A stretch of 64,000 nucleotides of DNA, from positions 695,501 through 759,500 of the forward strand of contig NZ_CP060635.1 in assembly GCF_014337215.1 (NCBI RefSeq). Direction: 5' to 3'. This document shows, piece by piece, positions 33,571 through 43,152 of the stretch (positions within the stretch are counted from its first letter, which is position 1; the number at the start of each line of letters is the position of its first letter). The notes beneath the pieces were generated by a model that saw only the letters and a list, made by a program, of their open reading frames with translations, ran no database searches and had not been told where the DNA came from. Source of the DNA: Wansuia hejianensis (GTDB lineage: Bacteria; Bacillota; Clostridia; Lachnospirales; Lachnospiraceae). The position numbers and the translations under genes were made by a program.

Positions 33571-33614
33571 CCCTTTGCCATCAGTCAGATGGTAAAGGGC
33601 GGCGGGAACGCCGC
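33571..33614 (+). other. Two hairpins after feoB
   Basis: GCCCTTTGCCAT pairs with ATGGTAAAGGGC (one G-T pair), followed at once by GCGGCG-GGAA-CGCCGC with a GNRA loop. No T tract follows, so termination is doubtful; they may protect the 3' end of the feoAB transcript. Confidence 0.45.
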
Positions 33615-33778
33615 TGCGTGTGACTCCAAAAGGCTGGTAGCTGGCGTATGGCATATTTCCCTAATTGGTACATCCTGGTAACAAGTAAAACTTGTCAAAA
33701 ATCTCATTTAATAAAAGGAAACTGGGGAAAAGCGGCGTATATGTTAAATAGGAGAGTTTGTCAGTATGGAGGTCACTT

Positions 33779-34786
33779 ATGAACATTCGGGAGAGTTTTG
33801 AAGAAAAAGAGTTTCAGGAATTAAGTCCATACGCAGCTCATAGCAGGAATTCCAAAGGGCGCGTGGTATACGAGCCGGAATGTGATATCCGGACAGTCTA
33901 TCAGAGAGACCGGGACCGGATTCTTCATTCTAAAGCTTTTCGAAGGCTGAAGGATAAGACACAGGTGTTTTTGTCGCCTCAGGGAGATCATTACAGGACG
34001 AGGCTGACCCATACGCTGGAAGTTTCCCAGACGGCCAGGACTATTGCCAAGGCGCTGAATCTGAATGAGGACCTTGTGGAGGCTATCGCTCTGGGGCATG
34101 ATCTGGGGCATACCCCCTTTGGACATGCTGGTGAGGCGGCGCTGAATGCTGTCTGTCCGGAGGGTTTTGCGCATTACAGGCAGAGCATCCGGGTCGTGGA
34201 GCTTCTGGAACGGGACGGGCGGGGCCTGAACCTGACCTGGGAGGTCAAGGACGGGATTCTCAATCACCGCACGGCGGGCCATCCGAACACGCTGGAAGGA
34301 CAGGTTGTGAGGCTTTGTGACAAAATTTCCTATATTCATCACGATATGGATGACGCACAGAGGGCCGGGATCATCAGTGAGGATGACATTCCGATCACGA
34401 TCCGCGTCGTTCTGGGCGGAACCTGCAGGGAGCGGCTGAATACGCTGATCCATGATATCGTGCAGAATAGCTGGGACAAGGATGAGATCTCCCAGTCTGA
34501 GGATGTCAGAGAGGCCATGGTCACACTGCGGCAGCTGATGTTCGACAATGTATATAAAAATGACGTGGCAAAGCACGAGGAAATCAAAGCAAAGAGGATG
34601 CTGACCGAGCTGTACGAATATTACAGCACCAACCCGGAGAAATTATCCAGGGAGTATCTGGAGCTGATCGAACGGGGCGAGAGGAAGGAACGGGTAGTCT
34701 GTGATTACATTTCCGGAATGACAGATCAGTATTCTATACATAAATTTAAAGAGATCTATGTTCCAAAGGCATGGGCAGTTTATTGA
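33779..34786 (+). CDS. dgt: dNTP triphosphohydrolase (dGTPase family)
   Basis: 335 residues of the HD-superfamily dGTPase: SKAFRRLKDKTQVF, RLTHTLEVSQ, the HD metal pair in LGHDLGHTPFGHAGE and LCDKISYIHHDMDDA. It cleaves dGTP (or other dNTPs) to nucleoside and triphosphate. ATG 33779 lies six bases after GGAGG; an earlier in-frame start at 33758 is not supported. It heads the dgt-dnaG-rpoD block, an order common in Clostridia. A small dyad ACAAG-TAAAA-CTTGT precedes it (33680-33694). Confidence 0.94.
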   Translation: MNIRESFEEKEFQELSPYAAHSRNSKGRVVYEPECDIRTVYQRDRDRILHSKAFRRLKDKTQVFLSPQGDHYRTRLTHTLEVSQTARTIAKALNLNEDLVEAIALGHDLGHTPFGHAGEAALNAVCPEGFAHYRQSIRVVELLERDGRGLNLTWEVKDGILNHRTAGHPNTLEGQVVRLCDKISYIHHDMDDAQRAGIISEDDIPITIRVVLGGTCRERLNTLIHDIVQNSWDKDEISQSEDVREAMVTLRQLMFDNVYKNDVAKHEEIKAKRMLTELYEYYSTNPEKLSREYLELIERGERKERVVCDYISGMTDQYSIHKFKEIYVPKAWAVY

Positions 34787-34828
34787 TATTGGGATATATA
34801 GTTCCAATCGATCGACAGGAGGGGCATC

Positions 34829-36610
34829 ATGCGGTATTCAGATGACATTATCGAAGAAGTGCGGACGCGGAACGATATCGTGGACGTGATCTCAGGCTAT
34901 GTCAAGCTGCAGCGGAAGGGCAGTTCTTATTTCGGCCTCTGTCCTTTCCACAATGAAAAATCGCCCTCTTTTTCCGTCAGTCCGGGCAAACAGATGTATT
35001 ATTGCTTTGGCTGCGGGGCGGGAGGCAATGTCTATACGTTTTTGATGGAGTATGAGAATTATTCCTTTCAGGAGGCGGTGAAGGTCCTGGCCGGCCGGGC
35101 CGGGGTCAAGCTGCCGGAGATTGAATATTCAAAGGAGGCGAAAGAGCTGGCCGACCGGCGGGCGCTTTTGCTGGAGATTAACAAGCAGGCGGCAAAATAT
35201 TTTTACTGCAAGCTTCGCACGCCGGGGGGCGCTGATGCCATGGCTTATCTGAAGAGGCGGGGATTAAGCGATGAAACCATCCGGATGTTCGGCCTGGGCT
35301 ATTCCGATAAATATAATAATGACCTCTATCAGTTCCTGAAGAAAAAGGGTTATTCCGATGAGCTGCTGAAGGATTCCGGGCTGTTCAATGTGGATGAACG
35401 GCACGGTATGTATGATAAGTTCTGGAACCGGGTGATTTATCCGATCATGGATGTGAATAACCGGGTGATCGGCTTCGGAGGAAGGGTCATGGGGGATGCC
35501 AAGCCGAAATACCTGAATTCTCCGGAGACGAAGATCTTCGATAAAAGCCGGAACCTCTACGGGCTTAATGCTGCCAGGACCTCCCGCAGGAGGAATCTGA
35601 TCATCTGTGAAGGGTATATGGATGTGATATCCATGCACCAGGCGGGATTTACCAACGCGGTGGCATCTCTGGGCACGGCGCTGACCTCCCAGCAGGCGGG
35701 GCTGCTGAAGCGGTATACAGACGAGGTTCTGATCATCTATGACAGCGATGAAGCCGGAGTCAGAGCTGCTCTGAGAGCCATTCCCATGCTGAGGTCTGTG
35801 GGCCTGGCTACGAAGGTGGTCAATCTGAGACCCCACAAAGACCCCGATGAATTCATTCAGAAGGAAGGGATGGAGGCCTTTGAAGAGCGGCTGGAACGGG
35901 CGGAGAATAGCTTTCTGTTCGAGGTGCGGATTCTGCAGGGGAATTATGACCTCACGGATCCCCAGGGCAGGACTGATTTCTTCCATGAGGTGGCGGGAAA
36001 GCTGCTGAAGTTTGAGGATGAGATAGAACGGAACAGCTACCTGGAGGCAGTAGCCAGGCTGTATCACATTCAGGCAGATATGCTGGAAAAGCTGGTGAAT
36101 AAGCTGGCGCTGAAAGGAGTAGGGCTGGCAGAGCAGCCGAAGCCTAAAATCTTCGCGAAGCAGAGGCAGGAAAAGGAGAGCGGCATTGATAAAGCGCAGA
36201 AACTGATGCTGACCTGGATGACCAGCTATCCGGAGATCCTGAAGGGGCTGGAAAACCACCTGAAGCCAGAAGATTTTACGACGCCCCTGTACCGGGAGGT
36301 CGCGGAAATGGTGGAAGAACAGTTCCGGGCGGGAGAGGTAAACCCTGCGAGGATCATCAACCATTTTGAAGACAGTGAGCAACAGACGGCAGTCGCCGCC
36401 CTGTTCCACACGCAGATCTCCCTGGAGACAGAGGAAGAGAGGAAGAAGGCGCTGAAAGATGTGCTCTGCAATATGAAGGACAGCAGCATCACTTACCGCC
36501 TGTCCCGGCTGGAGCCCACGGACCTGACAGGGCTTCAGCACCTGATGGAGGAAAAGAAAAAGCTGGAAAAACTCCGGGAATCAGGGCTTCCTGAGGAGAT
36601 TTCGCTGTAA
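34829..36610 (+). CDS. dnaG: DNA primase DnaG
   Basis: 593 residues: CHC2 zinc finger (CPFHNEKSPSFSVSPGKQ ... YCFGCGAGG, residues about 38-65), the TOPRIM RNA-polymerase core (ICEGYMDVISMHQAGF with the catalytic Glu, and YDSDEAG) and a helical C-terminal domain for DnaB binding. It makes RNA primers for replication. AGGAGG precedes ATG 34829. Confidence 0.97.
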   Translation: MRYSDDIIEEVRTRNDIVDVISGYVKLQRKGSSYFGLCPFHNEKSPSFSVSPGKQMYYCFGCGAGGNVYTFLMEYENYSFQEAVKVLAGRAGVKLPEIEYSKEAKELADRRALLLEINKQAAKYFYCKLRTPGGADAMAYLKRRGLSDETIRMFGLGYSDKYNNDLYQFLKKKGYSDELLKDSGLFNVDERHGMYDKFWNRVIYPIMDVNNRVIGFGGRVMGDAKPKYLNSPETKIFDKSRNLYGLNAARTSRRRNLIICEGYMDVISMHQAGFTNAVASLGTALTSQQAGLLKRYTDEVLIIYDSDEAGVRAALRAIPMLRSVGLATKVVNLRPHKDPDEFIQKEGMEAFEERLERAENSFLFEVRILQGNYDLTDPQGRTDFFHEVAGKLLKFEDEIERNSYLEAVARLYHIQADMLEKLVNKLALKGVGLAEQPKPKIFAKQRQEKESGIDKAQKLMLTWMTSYPEILKGLENHLKPEDFTTPLYREVAEMVEEQFRAGEVNPARIINHFEDSEQQTAVAALFHTQISLETEEERKKALKDVLCNMKDSSITYRLSRLEPTDLTGLQHLMEEKKKLEKLRESGLPEEISL

Positions 36611-36671
36611 TTGGATTATTTTTACATACGTTAGGATAAAATACACATAGACAGGAAAGGATGGACAATCT

Positions 36672-37802
36672 ATGGAAATGGATAAAGAGAAATTTATGGA
36701 GAAACTGAAGGGCCTGATGGATATGGGCAAGAAGAAAAAGAACATGCTGGAATACCGTGAAGTCACAGACTATTTCCAGGACATGCCTATTTCCGATGAG
36801 CAGATGGATAAGGTCCTGGAGTATCTGGAGGCTCATGGGATCGATGTTCTCCGTATCTCTGAAAATGATTCGGATGTGGATGACCTCCTTCTGATCAGCG
36901 ATGATGAAATCAATCTGGATGAGGAAGAAGAGGTTGACATGGAAAACCTCGATATTTCTGTCCCGGAAGGCATCAGCATTGAAGATCCGGTACGGATGTA
37001 TTTAAAGGAGATCGGTAAAGTGCCGCTTTTGTCTGCTGAGGAAGAGATTGACCTGGCCCAGCGGATGGAAGAAGGGGACGAGAGTGCCAAAAAGCGCCTG
37101 GCAGAGGCCAATCTGCGTCTGGTCGTATCCATTGCAAAACGTTATGTGGGCCGCGGCATGCTCTTCCTGGATCTGATTCAGGAGGGGAATCTGGGCCTGA
37201 TCAAGGCTGTGGAAAAATTTGATTACCGGAAGGGATATAAGTTTTCCACTTACGCGACCTGGTGGATTCGCCAGGCGATCACGAGAGCAATTGCTGATCA
37301 GGCGCGGACGATCCGTATCCCTGTCCATATGGTTGAGACGATTAACAAGCTGATCCGCGTGTCCAGACAGCTGCTTCAGGAGCTGGGGAGGGAACCTACC
37401 CCGGAAGAGATAGCGGAAGAGATGAACATGTCTGTAGAGCGGGTGCGTGAGATCCTGAAGATATCCCAGGAGCCTGTATCGCTGGAGACTCCGATCGGAG
37501 AAGAGGAAGACAGCCATCTGGGCGATTTCATACAGGACGACAATGTGCCGGTGCCTGCTGACGCCGCCGCTTTTACCATGCTGAAGGAACAGCTGGAGGA
37601 GGTATTGAGTACCCTGACAGAGCGTGAGCAGAAGGTGCTGCGCCTGCGTTTTGGCCTGGATGACGGCCGGGCGAGGACTCTGGAAGAGGTCGGCAAGGAA
37701 TTTAATGTAACTAGAGAGCGTATCCGCCAGATCGAGGCCAAAGCTCTGCGGAAGCTGCGCCATCCCAGCCGCAGCCGCAAGCTGAAGGATTATCTGGATT
37801 AA
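36672..37802 (+). CDS. rpoD: Primary RNA polymerase sigma factor RpoD (SigA)
   Basis: 376 residues with region 1.1, region 1.2 (DPVRMYLKEIGKVPLLSAEEE), region 2 (NLRLVVSIAKRYVGRGMLFLDLIQEGNLGLIKAVEKFDYRKG ... YATWWIRQAITRA), region 3 and region 4 with the -35 recognition helix (VTRERIRQIEAKALRKLRHP). ATG 36672 is distant from the best Shine-Dalgarno; ATG 36678 is an alternative. The window's promoters with TTGACA/TATAAT fit this factor. Confidence 0.97.
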   Translation: MEMDKEKFMEKLKGLMDMGKKKKNMLEYREVTDYFQDMPISDEQMDKVLEYLEAHGIDVLRISENDSDVDDLLLISDDEINLDEEEEVDMENLDISVPEGISIEDPVRMYLKEIGKVPLLSAEEEIDLAQRMEEGDESAKKRLAEANLRLVVSIAKRYVGRGMLFLDLIQEGNLGLIKAVEKFDYRKGYKFSTYATWWIRQAITRAIADQARTIRIPVHMVETINKLIRVSRQLLQELGREPTPEEIAEEMNMSVERVREILKISQEPVSLETPIGEEEDSHLGDFIQDDNVPVPADAAAFTMLKEQLEEVLSTLTEREQKVLRLRFGLDDGRARTLEEVGKEFNVTRERIRQIEAKALRKLRHPSRSRKLKDYLD

Positions 37803-37803
37803 T

Positions 37804-38502
37804 ATGGTACTTTCAAAGAGGATGGAATGCGTCGCTTCCATGGTTACGCCTGGGGGCAGGCTGGCTGATGTGGGCTGCGACCATGGCTATCTTCCGATCT
37901 GGCTGTTCGAGACGGGGAGGATCGCCGGGGCTGTGGCCATGGATATCCGCCCGGGCCCGCTGGAACGGGCTAAGGCGAACATTGCACAGCACGGGCTGGG
38001 GCAATACATACAGACCCGCCTGTCGGATGGCATGGAGAAGCTGGCGCCGGGTGAAGTGGATTCTGCCATTCTGGCCGGAATGGGCGGAAAGCTGATGGTC
38101 CGTATCCTGAGTGAAAGTCCGGGGACTGTGCAGAGCCTTCGGGAACTGGTCCTGGAGCCGCAGTCGGAGACGGCGGCACTCAGGAAATATCTGATGGAAG
38201 CCGGTTTCCAGATAGAAGCGGAAGATATGGTTTTAGAAGATGGGAAATTTTATCCGGTCATGAGGGCTGTTCCGGTGGGAACGTCAGAGGAGCTGTCGGC
38301 GGAACAGCTCAGGTTCGGCCCTAGGCTTCTGGAGAACCGCCATCCGGTGCTGCTGGCTTATCTGCACCGGGAGGAGGAAGTCAGCCTGCGGCTGGAGGAA
38401 AGCCTTCAGAGGGCAGGAAGCCCGCGTGCTGAAGAGAGGCTGAGAGAAATACAGGAGGAAATACAGCATATTCGTGCTGCATATGTATATTATGATATGT
38501 GA
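37804..38502 (+). CDS. trmK: tRNA (adenine-22 N1)-methyltransferase TrmK
   Basis: 232 residues. Class I methyltransferase fold with the SAM-binding motif ADVGCDHGYLPIWL, AMDIRPGPLERAKANI and AGMGGKLMVRIL. TrmK methylates A22 in tRNAs for Ser and Tyr. It begins one base after rpoD and overlaps the Nif3-like gene, the usual Firmicutes order. Confidence 0.93.
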   Translation: MVLSKRMECVASMVTPGGRLADVGCDHGYLPIWLFETGRIAGAVAMDIRPGPLERAKANIAQHGLGQYIQTRLSDGMEKLAPGEVDSAILAGMGGKLMVRILSESPGTVQSLRELVLEPQSETAALRKYLMEAGFQIEAEDMVLEDGKFYPVMRAVPVGTSEELSAEQLRFGPRLLENRHPVLLAYLHREEEVSLRLEESLQRAGSPRAEERLREIQEEIQHIRAAYVYYDM

Positions 38503-39274
38503 AGAGATATTGAAGAGGCTGGAAGTAGAATATCCTCCCTCCTGTGCGGAGGAATGGGATAATCCGGGGCTGCTGGTGGGCAGGCGTTCCGGGGAAGTCC
38601 GCAGGATCTTTGTGGCTCTGGATGTGACAGACGAGACGCTGGAGGATGCCTGCTCCTGGGGCGCAGATCTGATGGTCACCCATCATCCGCTGATTTTCGG
38701 GAGTATCCGGCAGGTGAATGAAGACACCTTTATCGGGCGGAGAATACTGAAGCTGATTGAGCACCGGATGTCGTATTACGCGATGCACACGAATTTTGAT
38801 GTGCGCGGAATGGCGGAGCTTAACGAACGGCAGCTGGGTCTTGTAAATGCTCGTGTTTTGATGAAAACAGGTGATAATGAGGAACGACCGGAGGGAATCG
38901 GCAGGATCGGTGAACTGGCAGAGCCAATGGCGCTGACAGCCCTGGCGGAACACGTAAAGACGTGCATGGGTGTTCCGGATGTGAGGTGTTATGGAGCCTC
39001 TGAGCTTCCGATAGCGAGGGTGGCAGTCTGCGGCGGCGCGGGAAAGAGCGTGGTACAGGAAGCGCTGGATGCCGGGGCGGAGGCTTTGGTTACGGGCGAT
39101 ATTGATTACCATACGGCGATAGACGCGCTGTCTGAGGGGCTGCATATTCTGGATGCCGGGCATTACGGGACGGAGTATTGTTTCATTAGCTATATGACGG
39201 ATAGATTGAGCCGTATGTTTCCCGAATGCCAGGTGAAGGGGGCATCAGTCAGGATGCCGTATACTGTTATATAA
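38492..39274 (+). CDS. Nif3-like dinuclear metal-centre protein (YqfO family)
   Basis: 260 residues. Metal-binding motifs are seen in MVTHHPLIF (His-His), YAMHTNFD and, near the C-terminus, DAGHYGTE. The function of the family is not settled (GTP cyclohydrolase 1 type 2/NIF3-like). ATG 38492 matches the family start (CEEILKRLE ... AEEWDNPGLLVG); GTG 38474 and ATG 38483 are in frame upstream. It overlaps trmK by 11 bp. Confidence 0.9.
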   Translation: MICEEILKRLEVEYPPSCAEEWDNPGLLVGRRSGEVRRIFVALDVTDETLEDACSWGADLMVTHHPLIFGSIRQVNEDTFIGRRILKLIEHRMSYYAMHTNFDVRGMAELNERQLGLVNARVLMKTGDNEERPEGIGRIGELAEPMALTALAEHVKTCMGVPDVRCYGASELPIARVAVCGGAGKSVVQEALDAGAEALVTGDIDYHTAIDALSEGLHILDAGHYGTEYCFISYMTDRLSRMFPECQVKGASVRMPYTVI

Positions 39275-39308
39275 GTTGCCACGGAAGGTTTGAAAAGGAG
39301 TATAGAAG

Positions 39309-40976
39309 ATGGCAGAAGGTTTTTATCAGGTAATTGTGGACGGCCAGTCCGGCTTATATCCGGCCGGTACGCCGTACGGGGAGATTGTGAAGGATTTCCA
39401 GTCTCCGGACGGCCTGCCTGCTCTGCTTGTCATGGCGAATGGCAGGCTCCGGGAACTGCACAAGACGCTGAAGGAGGACTGCGAGCTGCAGTTTGTCACG
39501 GCGGGGAGCAGCATCGGCCACAAGACATATAAGAGAAGCATGACGCTTCTGTTATTAAAGGCGGTCTATCATGTGGCCGGTCATGGGAAGATAGAAAAGG
39601 TCGTGCTTCATTATTCTGTGGGGAACGGCTTTTATTATACGCTGAAGGGCAATGTGACGCTGGATGAGGAATTTCTTCGAAAGGTGAAGGCGTACATGAA
39701 GGAGATGGTGGAGCAGGAAATTCCCATCATGAAGCGCAGTGTCAGCACCCAGGAAGCCAGGGAACGGTTTGCCGAATACGGGATGAGGGACAAAGAAAAG
39801 CTGTTCCGCTACCGGAGGGTATCCAGGGTGAATGTATACAGCCTGGAGGATTTCGAGGATTATTTTTATGGCTTCATGGTCTGGCACACAGGGTATCTGA
39901 AATACTTTGACCTCTGTCTGTACGATGAAGGCTTTGTGATGATGCTGCCGGGAAGGAGTGATCCTGCAGAGGTAGAACCGTTCCTTCCTTCTCCAAAGAT
40001 ATTCAAGGTTCAGCAGGAATCTGAGAAATGGGGAGAACGGCTTGGAATCGATACGGTCGGCGACTTGAACGAGTGCATCAGCAAAGGACAGATCGGGCAC
40101 ACCATGCTGGTAGCCGAGGCCCTGCAGGAAAGCCGGATTGCGAAAATCGCCGAAATGGTGGCAGGGCGGCCGGAGGTGAAATTTGTCATGATCGCAGGCC
40201 CCTCTTCATCAGGCAAAACGACATTTTCCCGCAGGCTGTCCATCCAGCTGACGGCCCACGGCCTGCAGCCCCATCCGATCAGCCTGGATAATTACTATGT
40301 CAACCGGGTGGATTCGCCCAGGGATGAGAATGGGAATTATGATTTCGAGTGCCTGGAGGCGCTGGATATCGCCCTTCTGAATCACGATATGGCGGAGCTG
40401 CTGAAGGGCAGACGTGTGGAAATGCCCCGGTTTAATTTCGTTACAGGGGAAAGGGAATACAAGGGTGATTATCTGCAGCTTGGCCCTGACGATATTCTGG
40501 TGCTGGAGGGCATACACGGGTTGAATGAAAAGCTGAGTTATATGATCCCCTCTGACAAAAAGTTCCGGGTATACATCAGTGCGCTGACCCAGCTGAATAT
40601 CGACGAACACAACAGGATTCCCACCACAGACGGGCGGCTGATCCGCAGGATCGTCCGGGACCACAGGACGCGGAACACAGCAGCCCAGGATACGATCGCC
40701 ATGTGGGGGTCTGTCCGGAGAGGGGAGGAGAGGAATATATTCCCCTACCAGGAGCAGGCGGACGTGATGTTTAATTCTGCACTGATCTATGAGCTGGCAG
40801 TGCTCAAGCTCTATGCGGAGCCGCTTCTGTTCCAGATTCCGGAAGAAGCTCCGGAATTTATGGAAGCGAAGCGTCTGTTGAAATTCCTGGATTATTTTGT
40901 GGGAATGCCTTCGGAAGATATACCTAAGAATTCGATTTTGCGTGAATTTGTGGGCGGAAGCTGCTTCGATGTTTGA
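39309..40976 (+). CDS. TGS-domain nucleoside (uridine) kinase-like protein
   Basis: 555 residues in three parts: a TGS domain (1-60), a region like the second additional domain of threonyl-tRNA synthetase (about 80-240, with FRYRRVSRVNVYSLEDF), and a phosphoribulokinase/uridine kinase domain with the Walker A motif AGPSSSGKTTFSRRLSIQL (about 297-315) and LEGIHGLNE. This fusion is widespread in Clostridia and Bacteroidetes; the substrate is probably a nucleoside. AAGGAG precedes ATG 39309. Its end overlaps the -35 box of rnpB. Confidence 0.9.
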   Translation: MAEGFYQVIVDGQSGLYPAGTPYGEIVKDFQSPDGLPALLVMANGRLRELHKTLKEDCELQFVTAGSSIGHKTYKRSMTLLLLKAVYHVAGHGKIEKVVLHYSVGNGFYYTLKGNVTLDEEFLRKVKAYMKEMVEQEIPIMKRSVSTQEARERFAEYGMRDKEKLFRYRRVSRVNVYSLEDFEDYFYGFMVWHTGYLKYFDLCLYDEGFVMMLPGRSDPAEVEPFLPSPKIFKVQQESEKWGERLGIDTVGDLNECISKGQIGHTMLVAEALQESRIAKIAEMVAGRPEVKFVMIAGPSSSGKTTFSRRLSIQLTAHGLQPHPISLDNYYVNRVDSPRDENGNYDFECLEALDIALLNHDMAELLKGRRVEMPRFNFVTGEREYKGDYLQLGPDDILVLEGIHGLNEKLSYMIPSDKKFRVYISALTQLNIDEHNRIPTTDGRLIRRIVRDHRTRNTAAQDTIAMWGSVRRGEERNIFPYQEQADVMFNSALIYELAVLKLYAEPLLFQIPEEAPEFMEAKRLLKFLDYFVGMPSEDIPKNSILREFVGGSCFDV

Positions 40977-41001
40977 CAGAGGGAAGGGAATTGTGATATC
41001 T
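40973..41001 (+). promoter_or_regulatory. rnpB promoter
   Basis: TTGACA (40973-40978), 17-bp spacer, ATATCT (40996-41001), with a TG extension. Start of transcription would be near 41008, about 10 bases before helix P1. Confidence 0.6.
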
Positions 41002-41017
41002 TAGTAAAAGACCAGAT

Positions 41018-41372
41018 CAGAACAAGTAGGGCATGTAATCGCGGCTGGCAGGACCGAAAGGGGCCAGGTGAGGAAAGTCCGGGCTTCACAGGGCAGGATG
41101 CCGGATAACGTCCGGCGGAGGCGACTCCAGGGACAGTGCAACAGAGATAAACCGCCTGCGGAGCAGGTAAGGGTGGAAAGGCAGTGTAAGAGACTACCGC
41201 CGCACTGGTAACAGGGCGGGCACATGTAAACCCCATCCGAAGCAAGACCGAACAAAAAGCTATGTGGCTGCCCGTCACGCTTTTAGGTGGGTCGCTTGAG
41301 GCTGTCGGCAACGGCAGTCCTGGATAGATGATTACACATGACATAACCCGGCTTATCGCCCTGCTTGTTCTG
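41018..41372 (+). ncRNA. rnpB: RNase P RNA, bacterial type
   Basis: The ribozyme part of RNase P, which removes 5' leaders from tRNA precursors. Conserved core sequences are present: GAGGAAAGTCCGGGC near the 5' side (CR I), ACAGTGCAACAGAGATA (CR II/III) followed by ACCGCC, and GGTAAGGGTG and CGGCTTAT near the 3' side. The ends pair over 15 bp: CAGAACAAGTAGGGC (41018) with GCCCTGCTTGTTCTG (41358-41372), forming P1 with one G-T pair. Length about 355 nt. Confidence 0.96.
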
Positions 41373-41388
41373 AGAAAGGAAAATACAG

Positions 41389-41964
41389 ATGAAACAGTTG
41401 ATACTGGCCTCGGCTTCGCCGAGGAGAAAAGAATTGCTCACTCAGGTGGGCATTTTTGCAGATGTGGTTCCCAGTGAGGTAGAAGAAAAGATAACTAAAA
41501 CCCTGCCTGCGGAGGTAGTTGAAGAACTGTCCCGGCAGAAATGCCTGGATGTGGCCGGCCGGATGGCAGAGGATTGTATGGTCCTGGGAGCCGATACTGT
41601 GGTGGCCGCGGAAGGCAGAATCCTGGGCAAGCCGGGAACGCTAAAACGGGCAGAGGAGATGCTGCAGAGACTTCAGGGCAGGACCCATCAGGTGTATACA
41701 GGTGTCACACTGGCGGAAGTGAAGGCCGGCCGGATAGTGCGGGCAGAGACATTTTCTTCGTGTACCTCTGTTACCGTATGTCCTATGACGGATGAGGAAA
41801 TCGCAGAATATGCCCGTTCGGGAGAACCTCTTGACAAAGCGGGCGCCTATGGAATACAGGGTGTTTTTGCAAAGTTTGTGGAGAAAATTGAAGGTGATTA
41901 TAATAATGTCGTCGGCCTTCCGGTGGCGGCCGTCTATCAGCGCCTGAGAGGCTGGCCCTCATGA
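41389..41964 (+). CDS. maf: Maf-like nucleoside triphosphate pyrophosphatase
   Basis: 191 residues of the Maf family: LILASASPRRKELL, GADTVVA, LGKPGTLKRAEEML, TGVTL and GAYGIQGVFAKFVEKIEGDYNNVVGLP. Family members hydrolyse dTTP, UTP or modified nucleotides and help in division arrest or house-cleaning. AGGAAAA precedes ATG 41389. The last 28 bp overlap the convergent AraC gene. Confidence 0.94.
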   Translation: MKQLILASASPRRKELLTQVGIFADVVPSEVEEKITKTLPAEVVEELSRQKCLDVAGRMAEDCMVLGADTVVAAEGRILGKPGTLKRAEEMLQRLQGRTHQVYTGVTLAEVKAGRIVRAETFSSCTSVTVCPMTDEEIAEYARSGEPLDKAGAYGIQGVFAKFVEKIEGDYNNVVGLPVAAVYQRLRGWPS

Positions 41965-42755
41965 CGCTCCCGCTCCCAGAGGTATTCCTCCGGCGAACTG
42001 TGATATGTGTTCCGGAAGTGGTATTGGAAGGATTCGGGATCGACGAAACCACAGGAATAGGCTGTTTCCACCACAGAGCAGCCCTCCGCCAGCATTTCGC
42101 AGGCATGCTTCAAACGGCAGGCCATCAGAAAGTCCTTGGGCGCCATGTGCTCCAGATCGATAAAGAGCCGGTATATGTAAGAACGGTCAATGCCGATCTG
42201 ATGGGCGATATCCTGGATTTTGATATCATAGCAGTAATTATTCTCAATATATTCCTTCGCGCGCGCCAGATAGCATTCACGGGCAGCTGCGCTCCGCGCC
42301 TTCGGCCGGGGCAGCAGCAAACTTAAAAGCTGGGTCAGAGAGCCGTTGATCTCTGCGAGGTTTGAGCATTCTTTTTCAAACACATCTACCAGGTGCTGGG
42401 CATAGGAAAAAAGCCGCTCCGGATCTTCAGGTACGGCCCGCACGGGCGTGCCGGCAAAACAGGAGGCGGCCAGGTGATTTCCGGCCTCGTCACCGGTAAA
42501 GGCTGTCCAGGCGATCTGCCAGGGCGTGTACTCATCTGCCTCCAGATAGATCATGTCGCCGGGGGAGAAGTAGAAGGTATCCCCTGCCTGCAGCTGATAG
42601 ATATTATTTTTATATTGAAGGATTCCTTTTCCGTCCAGCACTGTGTAGAGCAGGAAATGAGGACGGGCTCCGGGGCCATAGACCTGGCGCGGAGCCCATT
42701 GCTCTTTGGCGCAGAAAACAGCCTGGACGGATGTCATCAGCAGTTCTTTTTTCAT
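41937..42755 (-). CDS. AraC-family regulator with cupin sensor domain
   Basis: 272 residues. The N-terminal half is a cupin-like sensor (PHFLLYTVLDGKGILQY ... LQAGDTFYFSPGD), the C-terminal half two helix-turn-helix units with IKIQDIAHQIGIDRSYIYRLF and VVETAYSCGFVDPESFQYHFR. ATG 42755 has AAGGA seven bases upstream and begins 3 bp after the preceding stop, so it is probably the last gene of the CODH operon. It may control that operon or a linked one; ligand unknown. Confidence 0.88.
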   Translation of the reverse strand: MKKELLMTSVQAVFCAKEQWAPRQVYGPGARPHFLLYTVLDGKGILQYKNNIYQLQAGDTFYFSPGDMIYLEADEYTPWQIAWTAFTGDEAGNHLAASCFAGTPVRAVPEDPERLFSYAQHLVDVFEKECSNLAEINGSLTQLLSLLLPRPKARSAAARECYLARAKEYIENNYCYDIKIQDIAHQIGIDRSYIYRLFIDLEHMAPKDFLMACRLKHACEMLAEGCSVVETAYSCGFVDPESFQYHFRNTYHSSPEEYLWERERHEGQPLRR

Positions 42756-42758
42756 CAG

Positions 42759-43079
42759 TCAGTCCTTGAATTCGATTGTCACGTCTTTTTTCAACGCCAG
42801 CCGGCATTCAGCTTCCATGCATTTAATGATGCCAGATAACACCGGGCAGGCCACATGTACCGGGAAATGTTCCTTAGCATAATCATAAAACGGCCCCTCA
42901 CCCGGCTTGCGCAGGCATACCTCATAAGCATCGTAGGTATCTCCCAGATCTTCAAACATCTGGTGAACGCTCTTGCAGCCGGACTTCACATGAACGTGAA
43001 CCTCCATCTGATCTTCGGACTCAGCGGTAACGCTAGTCACAAACCCACATATTCCGGGATTAATCATTACTTTCGTCAT
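42759..43079 (-). CDS. Small conserved protein of the CODH cluster (DUF6951-like)
   Basis: 106 residues, five cysteines (GICGF, SGCKSV, EVCLRK, VACPVL, KCMEAEC region). It resembles a domain of unknown function seen in Clostridia near redox genes; that recall is not certain. AGGAGGTG precedes ATG 43079. It lies between the flavoprotein and AraC genes of the cluster. The cysteine spacing would allow a metal or cluster site but none is proven. Confidence 0.6.
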   Translation of the reverse strand: MTKVMINPGICGFVTSVTAESEDQMEVHVHVKSGCKSVHQMFEDLGDTYDAYEVCLRKPGEGPFYDYAKEHFPVHVACPVLSGIIKCMEAECRLALKKDVTIEFKD

Positions 43080-43152
43080 CTGAATTCCACCTCCTTGTCA
43101 ATCAATGACTTACAGACATTATAAGCTTTTCGGCAGCGGAAGTAAACAGCAA

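Noticed and set aside
35264..36541. Long antisense frame (425 codons) opposite dnaG
   Set aside because: Shadow of the dnaG codon pattern; composition is not protein-like and there is no start signal. The same applies to antisense frames at 62005-63051, 37002-37841 and 61093-61923.
40892..41344. Antisense frames over 40892-41344
   Set aside because: They cover the RNase P RNA gene, which is well supported by its conserved core and P1 pairing.
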